Assembly (NCBI GenBank): GCA_038209775.1 | Contig: JBBQXK010000018.1 | Coordinates: forward strand, 7,136 to 71,135 | Direction: 5' to 3' | Length of the DNA stretch: 64,000 nucleotides | Origin: JBBQXK01 sp038209775 | GTDB lineage: Bacteria > Pseudomonadota > Alphaproteobacteria > Rhodobacterales > Rhodobacteraceae | Part shown: positions 18,417-26,310 of the stretch, piece by piece | How the letters are laid out: the number at the start of each line of letters is the position of its first letter | How positions within the stretch are numbered: the stretch's first letter is position 1 | The notes under the pieces: model-generated | Databases searched by the model: none | What the model saw: the letters and a program-made list of their open reading frames with translations, nothing else | Told to the model about the DNA's origin: nothing | Position numbers and translations under genes: made by a program

Positions 18417-18501
18417 GCAATTTTTAGCCAGATCAACAGCTTGAGGCACCGCCCCAAAACCACCGCTTCCCGCCACCCACGCCTTGCGCTATCCCTGATC
18501 C

Positions 18502-19296
18502 ATGCTGCACCTCGAACACCACCCGGCCACCACGCCCGCCGACCTGCCGCCCCTTCTGATCGTGCATGGCCTGTTCGGCTCGGCCCGCAACTGGGGCGCC
18601 ATCGCCCGCCGCCTGTCCGACCACAGGCAGGTGATCGCCGTCGACCTGCGCAACCACGGCGGCAGCCCCCACGACGCCGACCACAGCTATTCCGCCATGG
18701 CCACAGACCTTGCCCAAGTCATTGAAGCGCAAGGCACATCCATGGATGTCCTCGGCCATTCCATGGGCGGCAAAGCCGCCATGCACCTGGCCCTGACCCA
18801 GCCCGATCTCGTGAACCGCCTGATTGTCGCCGACATCGCCCCCGTGGCCTACGCCCACGACCAGACCCAGCACGTCCGCGCCATGCAGGCACTCGACCTC
18901 ACGGGCCTCACCACAAGGGCCGAGGCCGACCGGCGGCTGTCCGCGACTACCCCCGACCCTGCCTTGCGCGCCTTCTTCCTGCAATCCCTTGATCTAAAGG
19001 GCGAAAGTTCCCCCCGCTGGCGCCTGAACCTCTCCGTTCTCGCCGAAACCATGCCCCAAATCATCGGCTGGCCCGACACCCCCGGCCAGTTCCCCAGACC
19101 CGCCCTGTTCCTCTCGGGGGCCGACAGCACCTATGTCCTGCCCGAACACCGCCCCGCCATCACCGCCCAGTTCCCCGCCGCCCGCTTTGCCCGCATCCCG
19201 GGTACGGGCCACTGGTTACACGCTGAAAAGCCACGCGAATTTGTCGAAACCGTCGCTGTGTTCCTGTCGGCGGGGCGCGGTCCGCACCCCGCCTGA
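18502..19296 (+). CDS. Alpha/beta hydrolase (esterase, YbfF-like)
   Basis: A 264-residue cytoplasmic alpha/beta hydrolase. VHGLFGSARNW near the N-terminus forms the oxyanion-hole region, the nucleophile elbow is GHSMGG, and the catalytic His lies in GTGHWLHAEKP near the end. These resemble the YbfF esterase type, which cleaves short acyl esters or acyl-CoA; the physiological substrate is not known. It stands alone, divergent from 17905-18276 and convergent with gloA (6 bp between the stops). Confidence 0.85.
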   Translation: MLHLEHHPATTPADLPPLLIVHGLFGSARNWGAIARRLSDHRQVIAVDLRNHGGSPHDADHSYSAMATDLAQVIEAQGTSMDVLGHSMGGKAAMHLALTQPDLVNRLIVADIAPVAYAHDQTQHVRAMQALDLTGLTTRAEADRRLSATTPDPALRAFFLQSLDLKGESSPRWRLNLSVLAETMPQIIGWPDTPGQFPRPALFLSGADSTYVLPEHRPAITAQFPAARFARIPGTGHWLHAEKPREFVETVAVFLSAGRGPHPA

Positions 19297-19302
19297 CCGG
19301 GC

Positions 19303-19731
19303 CTACCAGTGCCCGACCGAAGCCATGCTTTTCCAAGGCTCCGCCGGCTCCAGTGAAGGCCCGATCTGCAGCAACTCGATCGAGATATTGTCCGGCGACC
19401 GCACAAACGCCATATGCCCATCGCGCGGCGGGCGGCTGATGACGATCCCATGCGCCTGCAACGTCGCGCACATTTCGTAAATGTTTCCAACGCCATAGGC
19501 CAGGTGCCCAAAGTGCCGCCCGTCCGAAGGCAGCCCCGTATCGCCGTCCCAGTTGAAGGTCAGTTCCACCGGGCAATCCGGCTGATCCGGCGGCGCCATG
19601 AACACCAGCGTGAACCGCCCCCCCTCATTCTCGATCCGCCGGGTCTCAACCAAACCCAGCAACCGATAGAATTCCATGGATTTTTCCAGGTCCAGCACCC
19701 GGACCATGGTGTGCAGATATCTGACTTGCAT
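19303..19731 (-). CDS. gloA: Lactoylglutathione lyase (glyoxalase I) family
   Basis: A 142-residue VOC-fold metalloenzyme, consistent with glyoxalase I, which isomerises the methylglyoxal-glutathione hemithioacetal to S-lactoylglutathione. Metal ligands fit the family: His in YLHTMVRV, Glu in VELTFNW, His in FGHLAYGV and Glu in SIELLQIG. MEFYRLLGLVETRR is the usual dimer-interface segment. The start is the ATG at 19731. It is single and converges on the hydrolase gene. Assignment to another VOC dioxygenase is less likely given all four ligands. Confidence 0.87.
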   Translation of the reverse strand: MQVRYLHTMVRVLDLEKSMEFYRLLGLVETRRIENEGGRFTLVFMAPPDQPDCPVELTFNWDGDTGLPSDGRHFGHLAYGVGNIYEMCATLQAHGIVISRPPRDGHMAFVRSPDNISIELLQIGPSLEPAEPWKSMASVGHW

Positions 19732-19792
19732 GATGTTTCCCTGCGTTCAGTGACCCCGCAACCATAACCTCACCCCGCGCCGGATGAAAGGC

Positions 19793-20938
19793 TCAGCGGC
19801 AGTAAGGCCCACCGCGATGGCTGGCGGTATCGAAGTGCAGATGGTTCTCGTGATAGCCATCCGACCCCGGCCCCAGCGTCGTGCCAAACACCCCGCAGGC
19901 CGATTTATGCGCCGCCCTCAGGAACTTGCCCGTATCGCGCCGATAGTCGCGCAGCACGTCAATCACCTGCCCGTTGCCCAGCACAATCGCTGCAATATCA
20001 ATGGCCTTGCCACGCCCATGCTCGCTGATCCGCGCGCCCTTGATGTTGTTGCGGCTGCGGCAGGCATAGCTTGCGGCCACCTTCAACTCGGCCACGCCGC
20101 GCTTGCCCACGGCCGGCTTCAGCCCGTTCGCCACCCAGGATTTCAACGCCTTGGCGGTGGTGCAATCCATCGTCGCCCCGGGTGACAGGCGCACTCCGTC
20201 AACCTCGTTCACCCGCACAGGCTCGGCAATGCCGCAGCCCTTCACCTTGGCCGGGATCGGCGCCAGCGTCTCGCCCCGGATACGCGGGTCGCCGCAGACG
20301 CTGCCCTTTTTCGGCTTGACCAGCGCCTCGCCCGGGTTCACCCGGATCGCCGCTGTCTTGACGATGACGGCATCCGGCTCCACCTCGGGGGCCTTCCTTG
20401 CACGCTCCAGCAACCCTGCGGGCCGCTTGACGGGGCGCGGGGTAACAAGCGCCAGACGCACAGCAGCGGCAGGTTGCGACGCGACCGGATCAGGTGCCAC
20501 CACCACAGGCCGCGCCGCCGGGCGCAGCCGCGGTGCGATGGTCAGCGCCACGGGCGTCACCTCGGCGACCCCTGGCCGTGTACGGGGCCGCAGCGCCGGT
20601 CCCGGACCCGCCACGAAAGCCGCCCGCACCGCCGCCGCCGCATCCGGCATGATGGGCGCGTTCGATGTGGAAACCGTCACAACCACCTTGGGCGCCAGAT
20701 CGGCAAACGGCTCAAGCTCCAGATATCTGGTCACGAATGCCGATGACGCAACGATTGCCGGAGCCGCACTTTCCCCAACGATATCAGGACTGCGCACCGG
20801 TCGTGGGCTGACGCGCAGTGCCAGATCACTGGCCCCTGCAAAGGCCGTGATGACATCGGGCCGCGCCTTGGGCCGCAGATCGGCCATCGCCGGGGCGGCA
20901 AGGGCGATCATCAACAATGGGGCAAAGACATGGCGCAT
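19793..20938 (-). CDS. Exported extensin-like (LAS peptidase fold) protein
   Basis: A 381-residue secreted protein. The signal peptide is MRHVFAPLLMIALAAPAMA before DLRPKARP. A long Ala/Pro/Val-rich, probably disordered region fills residues about 20-200. The C-terminal extensin-like domain contains CGDPRIRGE, four or more Cys that may pair in the periplasm, EHGRGKAIDIAAI and ENHLHFDT, the two metal motifs of the LAS peptidase group, so a peptidoglycan or D-amino-acid peptide hydrolase is likely. It starts 10 bp after tyrC on the same strand; start 20938 is chosen over an overlapping one at 20956 because of the signal peptide. Confidence 0.85.
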   Translation of the reverse strand: MRHVFAPLLMIALAAPAMADLRPKARPDVITAFAGASDLALRVSPRPVRSPDIVGESAAPAIVASSAFVTRYLELEPFADLAPKVVVTVSTSNAPIMPDAAAAVRAAFVAGPGPALRPRTRPGVAEVTPVALTIAPRLRPAARPVVVAPDPVASQPAAAVRLALVTPRPVKRPAGLLERARKAPEVEPDAVIVKTAAIRVNPGEALVKPKKGSVCGDPRIRGETLAPIPAKVKGCGIAEPVRVNEVDGVRLSPGATMDCTTAKALKSWVANGLKPAVGKRGVAELKVAASYACRSRNNIKGARISEHGRGKAIDIAAIVLGNGQVIDVLRDYRRDTGKFLRAAHKSACGVFGTTLGPGSDGYHENHLHFDTASHRGGPYCR

Positions 20939-20948
20939 GACCCGAACC

Positions 20949-21887
20949 CTAGCCATCGCGCGGGGTCTTCGCAACGCTGCCGCCACGCCCGAAATCGGGC
21001 ACGGCGGTATCCTGCCCAGCCTCGATGATGCCACGCCGGATCGCGCGGGTGCGGCTGAAATAGGCATGCAGATGGTCGCCGTCGCCCAGCCGGATCGCCC
21101 GCTGCAGCGCGAACAGCTCTTCGGTGAACCGGCCAAGGATATCCAGCGTCGCCTCCTTGTTCGACAGGAACACGTCGCGCCACATCGTGGGGTCACTGGC
21201 CGCAATCCGGGTGAAATCGCGAAACCCCGTGGCCGAATACTTGATGACCTCAGAGTTTGAAACCCGCCGCAGGTCGTCCGCCACCCCCACCATGGTATAG
21301 GCAATCAGGTGCGGCGTGTGGCTGACCACGGCCAGCACCAGATCATGGTGCGCCGCATCCATCACATCGGTATTCGCCCCCATCGCCCGCAACAGCCCAT
21401 CCAGCCGCGCCAAGGCTGCAGGATCGGTGTCGGGCAACGGCGTCATCAACCACCAGCGGTTCTGGAAAAGCGTGGCGAAACCTGACCTTGGGCCAGAGTA
21501 TTCCGTGCCCGCCATCGGATGGCCCGGAATGAAATGCACCCCCGGCGGCATATGCGGACCCACGGCGGCAATCACCGCCTGCTTCACCGACCCCACATCA
21601 GTGACTGTACAACCGGGCGCCAGATGCGGACCGATCTCGGCCGCAACCGCCTCCATCGCCCCCACCGGCACCGCCAGCACCACAAGGTCGGCCCCCTGAA
21701 CCGCCTCTGCAGCAGTCTCGGCAACCCGGTCGCAAAACCCCATCTCCAGCGCCACGCCGCGTGTCTCGGGCGTTTTCGCATAGCCCACGATCTCGCCCGC
21801 AAGGCCCGCCGCCTTCATCGCATGCGCCATCGACGACGCGATAAGGCCAAGCCCGATCAGCGCCACCCGGTTGTAAAGCGGGGTCAT
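20949..21887 (-). CDS. tyrC: Prephenate/arogenate dehydrogenase
   Basis: Tyrosine biosynthesis enzyme of 312 residues. It has an N-terminal Rossmann motif (ALIGLGLIASSM, residues 9-20), the catalytic-domain block FIPGHPMAGTEYSG, and SHTPHLIAYTMVG. The start overlaps the hisC stop by 4 bp (ATGA at 21887). Pairing with a HisC-type aminotransferase is common in alphaproteobacteria: the aminotransferase can make arogenate from prephenate, which this enzyme then oxidises to tyrosine. Cyclohexadienyl (dual) specificity cannot be excluded. Confidence 0.92.
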   Translation of the reverse strand: MTPLYNRVALIGLGLIASSMAHAMKAAGLAGEIVGYAKTPETRGVALEMGFCDRVAETAAEAVQGADLVVLAVPVGAMEAVAAEIGPHLAPGCTVTDVGSVKQAVIAAVGPHMPPGVHFIPGHPMAGTEYSGPRSGFATLFQNRWWLMTPLPDTDPAALARLDGLLRAMGANTDVMDAAHHDLVLAVVSHTPHLIAYTMVGVADDLRRVSNSEVIKYSATGFRDFTRIAASDPTMWRDVFLSNKEATLDILGRFTEELFALQRAIRLGDGDHLHAYFSRTRAIRRGIIEAGQDTAVPDFGRGGSVAKTPRDG

Positions 21888-22969
21888 CGCATGCCCTTCC
21901 ACTGCGCCACGGCATGGGCAACACGGCGGCAGGCAGATTCGTCGCCGACCGTGATGCGCAACGCCTGCGGCAGCTTGTAACTGGTGACACGCCGCACGAT
22001 CAGGCCCTGTGACTTCAGATGCGTATCACAGGCCTCAGCCTCATCAGGCGACGCAAACCGGGCCAGCACGAAGTTCGCCATGGAAGTGTCTGACGGCACG
22101 CCAAGTTCCGCCAAAGCATGCGCCAGCCACCCGCGCATCCGGGTGTTGTCAGCCCGGCACTTCGCCACCCAGTCCTGATCACGCACCGCCGCCTCGGCGG
22201 CATCCAGTTGCGCGTTCGACAGGTTGAACGGTCCCCTTACACGGTTCAGCACGTCAATGATGGTCTGCGGCCCATACCCCCAGCCGATGCGCAGACCGCC
22301 AAGGCCATAGATTTTCGAGAATGTACGCGTCATGAACACGTTGCCCCGCGCTGTCGCCAGAGCAGCCCCGCCATCATAGCCTTCCACATATTCAGCATAG
22401 GCGCCGTCCAGCACCAGAATGGCCTGCGGTGGAAGCTCGTCCGCCAACCGCTCGATTTCGCTGGTGGAAATCATCGTGCCGGTCGGGTTGTTGGGGTTGG
22501 CTACGAACACCAGTCTTGTCCGATGCGAACATGCGGCCAAAATCGCGTTGACGTCCGTCACCCGCTCACGCTCGGGCACCTCGACCGGGGTGGCACCTGC
22601 GGCCAGCGCCATCACCCGGTACAGCAGAAATCCGTGCTCGGTGAAAACCACCTCGTCCCCCGGGCCGGCATAGGCCTGGGCCAAAAGCGTCAGCACCTCG
22701 TCCGACCCCACGCCGCAGATGATGCGGTCGGGGTCAAGGTGATGCACCTCGCCTATCGCCTGTCGCAGGCTTGCGTGGTCGGTTGACGGGTAGCGGTGCA
22801 ACTGGTGGACGGCCCGGGAAAAGGCCTCTTTCGCGCGGTCCGACGGGCCAAAGGGGTTCTCGTTCGACGATAGTTTGAGCGCGTTCGCCTGCCCGGCCAC
22901 ATGCGCCGCCCCGCCGACATACAGGGCGATGTCCAGAATGCCGGGCTGCGGGCGGATCAGATCGTTCAT
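21884..22969 (-). CDS. hisC: Histidinol-phosphate/aromatic aminotransferase
   Basis: A fold-type I PLP aminotransferase of 361 residues. NENPFGPS near residue 37, FVANPNNPTGT around 155, the PLP lysine in TRTFSKIYGLGGLRIGW (Lys219) and a C-terminal Arg (LRITVGDE) are all present. The start ATG at 22969 follows GAGGATAGCG. It heads a hisC-tyrC-extensin operon. In this setting the enzyme probably acts both in histidine synthesis and on prephenate or aromatic keto acids; the sequence alone does not tell which dominates. Confidence 0.92.
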   Translation of the reverse strand: MNDLIRPQPGILDIALYVGGAAHVAGQANALKLSSNENPFGPSDRAKEAFSRAVHQLHRYPSTDHASLRQAIGEVHHLDPDRIICGVGSDEVLTLLAQAYAGPGDEVVFTEHGFLLYRVMALAAGATPVEVPERERVTDVNAILAACSHRTRLVFVANPNNPTGTMISTSEIERLADELPPQAILVLDGAYAEYVEGYDGGAALATARGNVFMTRTFSKIYGLGGLRIGWGYGPQTIIDVLNRVRGPFNLSNAQLDAAEAAVRDQDWVAKCRADNTRMRGWLAHALAELGVPSDTSMANFVLARFASPDEAEACDTHLKSQGLIVRRVTSYKLPQALRITVGDESACRRVAHAVAQWKGMR

Positions 22970-23172
22970 CGCTATCCTCGACAGGCCGACCGTCACCGGC
23001 ATCGCCCGCTTCTAGCGGCGGACCAGGGGCTTGGCCAGAGGGGCGTTGCTGCCGCGCCGTCGCAGGCTGGCCACGCCGATTGTCCGATCCGGGCGTGATT
23101 CTGTCTGCCCGTCGGAAGCGGACAGGCACCGGGGTGCAGCAGAATGATCCTGTCGCCGAAAGGAACCCCCCT

Positions 23173-23787
23173 ATGACCCACACTGCCCCGCTTGACCTTC
23201 GCTATGACGCCGCAGCACCGGGTTGGCAGGCGCGCATGGACAGGCTGGGCTATCAGGCCGCCTATCGCGGGCTGGTCGCAGCCCATGCGCCAAAAGGTGC
23301 GGCCCGCCTGCTGGATGCGGGCTGCGGTGCCGGTGATTTCACCGCCGCATGGCGCGCAGAGCGTGGCGATCCGGCAGGCCTTACGCTGCTGGACCCGTCG
23401 CAGGGCATGCTGACCTGCGCCGTGGCGCGGCATCAGACCGGGGCCCTGCAACCCATGACCATCGCCGGATCGCTTGACGCACTTCCCCCCGACCCGAGGT
23501 ATGACGTGATCCTGTGCGCCCATGTCATCGAGCATCTGGCAGCACCGCTGCACGGCTTGCACCGGCTGCGCCAGGCCCTTGTGCCGGGGGGCGTGATGCT
23601 GATCGTCATCAGCAAGCCCCATTGGTGCAACCGTCTGATCTGGCTGCGCTGGCGGCACCAAAGCCTGCCCCCGTCCTTGGTGCGGGCGCTGGTGAGCGGG
23701 GCGGGCCTGAGGCTGCAGGACGACCACGGGTTCCCCACCGGCCCCCCCAGTCGCACCAGCCACGCCTACATCATCACCCACCCTTGA
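23173..23787 (+). CDS. Class I SAM-dependent methyltransferase
   Basis: A 204-residue Rossmann-fold methyltransferase. The SAM loop is LLDAGCGAGDF (about residues 57-67), followed by the acidic LTLLDPSQGM and the post-II motif VILCAHVIEHL typical of the UbiE/small-molecule type. The start ATG at 23173 follows AAAGGAACCCCCCT. The next gene starts 14 bp later and an AraC regulator follows, so the three form an operon. The substrate is unknown. Confidence 0.85.
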   Translation: MTHTAPLDLRYDAAAPGWQARMDRLGYQAAYRGLVAAHAPKGAARLLDAGCGAGDFTAAWRAERGDPAGLTLLDPSQGMLTCAVARHQTGALQPMTIAGSLDALPPDPRYDVILCAHVIEHLAAPLHGLHRLRQALVPGGVMLIVISKPHWCNRLIWLRWRHQSLPPSLVRALVSGAGLRLQDDHGFPTGPPSRTSHAYIITHP

Positions 23788-23801
23788 AAGGACCAGGGCC
23801 C

Positions 23802-24098
23802 ATGCTGATCGTCACTGTCGACTTCGCCACCCTTCCCTCTGACCGCCCCTTTGCCCTTGGCACGCTGTTGACAGAGGCGCCGATCGTGCGCGCCTTGCCG
23901 GGCAATCTGGGCTATCATGTGCATCTTGACCCCGAGAATGCCGGAGGTTTGCGCCTGACCCATCACTGGAATGACGCGGCCAGTTTCGCGGCCTATCGCG
24001 CAACCGCAGGCTTCGGGGCGGTGGGCGATATATTGTTCCCGAAGATGGTCGGCAAACCCGCAACTGCGGTGTTCGAGGCCACACAAATGGTGACCTGA
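23802..24098 (+). CDS. Small antibiotic-biosynthesis-monooxygenase-like (ABM) protein
   Basis: A 98-residue dimeric alpha/beta-barrel-type protein: MLIVTVDFATLPSDRP, then LGYHVHLDPENAG and LTHHWNDAASFAAYRATAGF. These are the spaced strands and helix of the ABM fold found in quinone monooxygenases and YgiN-like proteins. GAAAGGA stands 9 bases before the ATG at 23802. It lies between the methyltransferase (14 bp before) and the AraC regulator (3 bp after). Members often act on quinones or reactive aldehydes; no substrate can be assigned. Confidence 0.65.
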   Translation: MLIVTVDFATLPSDRPFALGTLLTEAPIVRALPGNLGYHVHLDPENAGGLRLTHHWNDAASFAAYRATAGFGAVGDILFPKMVGKPATAVFEATQMVT

Positions 24099-24101
24099 CC
24101 G

Positions 24102-24860
24102 ATGCCACCCGCCGCCTTTTGCGTCGCCCGCACCTTTGCCGCCGAACCGCCCACGACCTATCGGTTCGACCGGCACTATCTGCTGTATGCGCTGCAGGGC
24201 ACGATGCGGCTTGAGGCGGACGGGCGCTGCTGGTCCTTGCCGCCCGCAAGGGCGGCCTGGATCGCGGCTGGCGCGGCCATCACCGTAACGCTGCAACGCC
24301 CGGTCGATGTCTGCTCGCTTTTGTTCGCAACCGATGGCTTTGCGCGGCCCCGCGCCGATCTGACGGTGTTCGAGATGACACCCCTGTTGCGGGAACTGGT
24401 GCGGGAACTGCGCGGCTTTGGTCCCGACACGGACGTGCTGCCGCCCCCGGCGCTTTTGCTGTTCCAGACCGCCGCGATGCTGGCCGAGCGGGCCTGTGAC
24501 CGGCCAAGCCCCGCCGCGATGCCTGCAGGGCGCAGCGACCAGGTGCGCCGTGCCCTGGCCGAAACCGAGGCGCGACTGGCCGATGACGCCGCCGACCTGA
24601 CCGCCATCGCCGCCGCAGCACACCTGACCCCCCGCACACTGGCCCGGCGGCTGAATGCCGAGCTTGGCATGACCTGGCGGCAGGCGCAGCGGCAGTTGCG
24701 GATGATCCACGCAATCGAGGCTTTGGCCGACGGTGACCGCGCGGTGACGGATGTCGCCCTGTCGGTCGGCTATGCCTCATCCAGTGCGTTCAACGCGGCG
24801 TTCCGTGCGTTTACGGGCCTTGCCCCGGGTGCCTGGCGCGAAAGCCTGCGGCGGGCGTGA
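24102..24860 (+). CDS. AraC-family transcription regulator
   Basis: A 252-residue regulator with an N-terminal cupin-like sensing domain (about 1-110, HYLLYALQGTMRLEADGRCW) and a C-terminal double helix-turn-helix (about 150-250: LTAIAAAAHLTPRTLARRL, then VTDVALSVGYASSSAFNAAF). The second HTH and FRAFTGLAPGAWRESL are diagnostic. It begins 3 bp after the ABM-like gene and probably senses a small molecule handled by the methyltransferase and ABM-like protein. Its DNA target is not identifiable here. Confidence 0.9.
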   Translation: MPPAAFCVARTFAAEPPTTYRFDRHYLLYALQGTMRLEADGRCWSLPPARAAWIAAGAAITVTLQRPVDVCSLLFATDGFARPRADLTVFEMTPLLRELVRELRGFGPDTDVLPPPALLLFQTAAMLAERACDRPSPAAMPAGRSDQVRRALAETEARLADDAADLTAIAAAAHLTPRTLARRLNAELGMTWRQAQRQLRMIHAIEALADGDRAVTDVALSVGYASSSAFNAAFRAFTGLAPGAWRESLRRA

Positions 24861-24864
24861 CGGC

Positions 24865-25443
24865 TCAGTGCTTGCCGCCCGACCGCGCACCCAGATAATC
24901 CATCACCGCCAGCAGGAGGCCGGAGATCACGAACGTCAGGTGAATGATCGTCAGCCACATCAGGTGCGCGCTGTTCGGATCATTGCCGTCGCGGCCCAGT
25001 TCCATGAATTCCTTGAGCAAATGAATCGCCGAGATCGCGATGATCGACCCTACCAGCTTCATCTTCAGGCCAGCGAAATCGACTTTGCCCATCCAGTCAG
25101 GCCGGTCGCCGCCATCGTCGATGTTCAGCTTGGACACAAAGTTCTCGTACCCCGAGAACAGCACGATCAACAGCAGGTTCCCCGCCAGCGTCAGGTCGAT
25201 CAGTGACAGCACGATCAGAACCGCGTCGTCCGAGCTTTCGGTCATCATGCCGGGAATGGCCTCGATCAGTTCCCGGATGAAGATGAAGGCGACAAGGCCA
25301 AGCGACAGCACCAGCCCGAAGTACATCGGCGCCATAAGCCAGCGCGACCCGAACAGGATCTGCTCGAACCCCGATTCAAGCCGGTCGCGACGCGAGTCGC
25401 CTTTGGATTTGGGGGCGTGGTGCGAGGTTTCGTCGTTCGGCAT
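24865..25443 (-). CDS. YqhA/UPF0114-family membrane protein
   Basis: A 192-residue protein with three to four membrane spans: MYFGLVLSLGLVAFIFI, LIDLTLAGNLLLIVLF, LVGSIIAISAIHLL, and IIHLTFVISGLLLAVMDYL. ESGFEQILFGSRWLMAP at the N-terminus and the whole layout match the UPF0114 family. Function is unknown, possibly a small transporter or stress protein. The ATG at 25443 (MPNDETSHHAP) is preferred to the ATG nine residues upstream. It is convergent with the AraC gene (4 bp between stops). Confidence 0.85.
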   Translation of the reverse strand: MPNDETSHHAPKSKGDSRRDRLESGFEQILFGSRWLMAPMYFGLVLSLGLVAFIFIRELIEAIPGMMTESSDDAVLIVLSLIDLTLAGNLLLIVLFSGYENFVSKLNIDDGGDRPDWMGKVDFAGLKMKLVGSIIAISAIHLLKEFMELGRDGNDPNSAHLMWLTIIHLTFVISGLLLAVMDYLGARSGGKH

Positions 25444-25533
25444 GGCGGGCGGTCCTGCTGTGCGGGTCAACCCCGCGTTTCAGTCCGGGCCGCAACCCGG
25501 CGAGGAATCATGCGATTCCCCACCGGGACGCTA

Positions 25534-26154
25534 TCAGTTCTTGGCGTAGTATTCGACCACCAGGTTCGGTTCCATCTGAACCGGATAGGGCACGTCGCCC
25601 AGGGCCGGGGTGCGGACGAACTTGACGATCAGCTTGCCCGTGTCCAGTTCCAGATAATCCGGCACATCACGCTCGGTCAGCGCCTGCGCTTCCATGATCA
25701 GCGTCATCTGCTTGGACTTCTGGCGCACTTCCACCAGATCGCCCTCTTTCACGCGGTAGGACGCGATGTTCACACGCTTGCCGTTCACCGTGACGTGGCC
25801 GTGGTTCACGAACTGGCGCGCGGCAAAGATCGTCGGCACCAGTTTCGCGCGATAGCACACGGCATCAAGGCGACGTTCCAGCAGACCCACCAGATTTTCG
25901 CCGGTATCGCCGGTCACACGGGCAGCCTCGGCATAGATTTTCTTGAACTGCTTTTCGGTCAGGTCACCATAGTAGCCCTTGAGCTTCTGCTTGGCGCGCA
26001 GCTGCGTGCCGAAATCCGACAGCTTGTTCTTGCGGCGCTGGCCATGCTGGCCGGGGCCGTATTCGCGCTTGTTCACCGGGGACTTCGGGCGTCCCCAGAT
26101 GTTTTCGCCCATGCGGCGGTCGATCTTGTACTTGGCAGAGGTGCGTTTGGTCAC
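25534..26154 (-). CDS. rpsD: 30S ribosomal protein S4
   Basis: Primary 16S rRNA binding protein of the small subunit, 206 residues, the usual length. Start is GTG at 26154 (then TKRTSAKYKIDRRMG), preceded by GAAGGAGA with 6 bases spacing; starts further upstream would add unrelated residues. The S4 RNA-binding domain is visible as RRLDAVCYRAKLVPTIFAAR and FVNHGHVTVNGKRVNI. It is a single-gene unit here, which is normal in alphaproteobacteria. A GC-rich hairpin lies in the leader (26232-26274). Confidence 0.98.
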   Translation of the reverse strand: MTKRTSAKYKIDRRMGENIWGRPKSPVNKREYGPGQHGQRRKNKLSDFGTQLRAKQKLKGYYGDLTEKQFKKIYAEAARVTGDTGENLVGLLERRLDAVCYRAKLVPTIFAARQFVNHGHVTVNGKRVNIASYRVKEGDLVEVRQKSKQMTLIMEAQALTERDVPDYLELDTGKLIVKFVRTPALGDVPYPVQMEPNLVVEYYAKN

Positions 26155-26231
26155 CGCTGATCTCCTTCGTTGTTGCACAAAGGGCGTTGTCCTTTTCCGG
26201 GAACCCGGACGACAGGGATCCCCTTGCGGGG

Positions 26232-26274
26232 GCCGCCAACACCAATCCCGGGGCAAGGCCCCGCGACTGGCGGC
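26232..26274 (-). promoter_or_regulatory. GC-rich hairpin in the rpsD leader
   Basis: Nested inverted repeats: outer GCCGCCA (26232-26238) with TGGCGGC (26268-26274) and inner CGGGGC (26249-26254) with GCCCCG (26258-26263), loop AAG. It lies about 80-120 bases before the rpsD start and just after the Hint gene stop (26311), both on the minus strand. It could be a terminator for the Hint gene without a T run, or an rpsD leader structure. The sequence does not decide. Confidence 0.45.
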
Positions 26275-26310
26275 ACCTATCCCCCGTAACCGCCCGCGTC
26301 AACCGCTTAA

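Noticed and set aside
18354..18420. CRISPR-like or iteron-like array
   Set aside because: Units are 11 bp with no unique spacers and occur as single five-unit arrays at scattered loci; no cas or rep genes are near.
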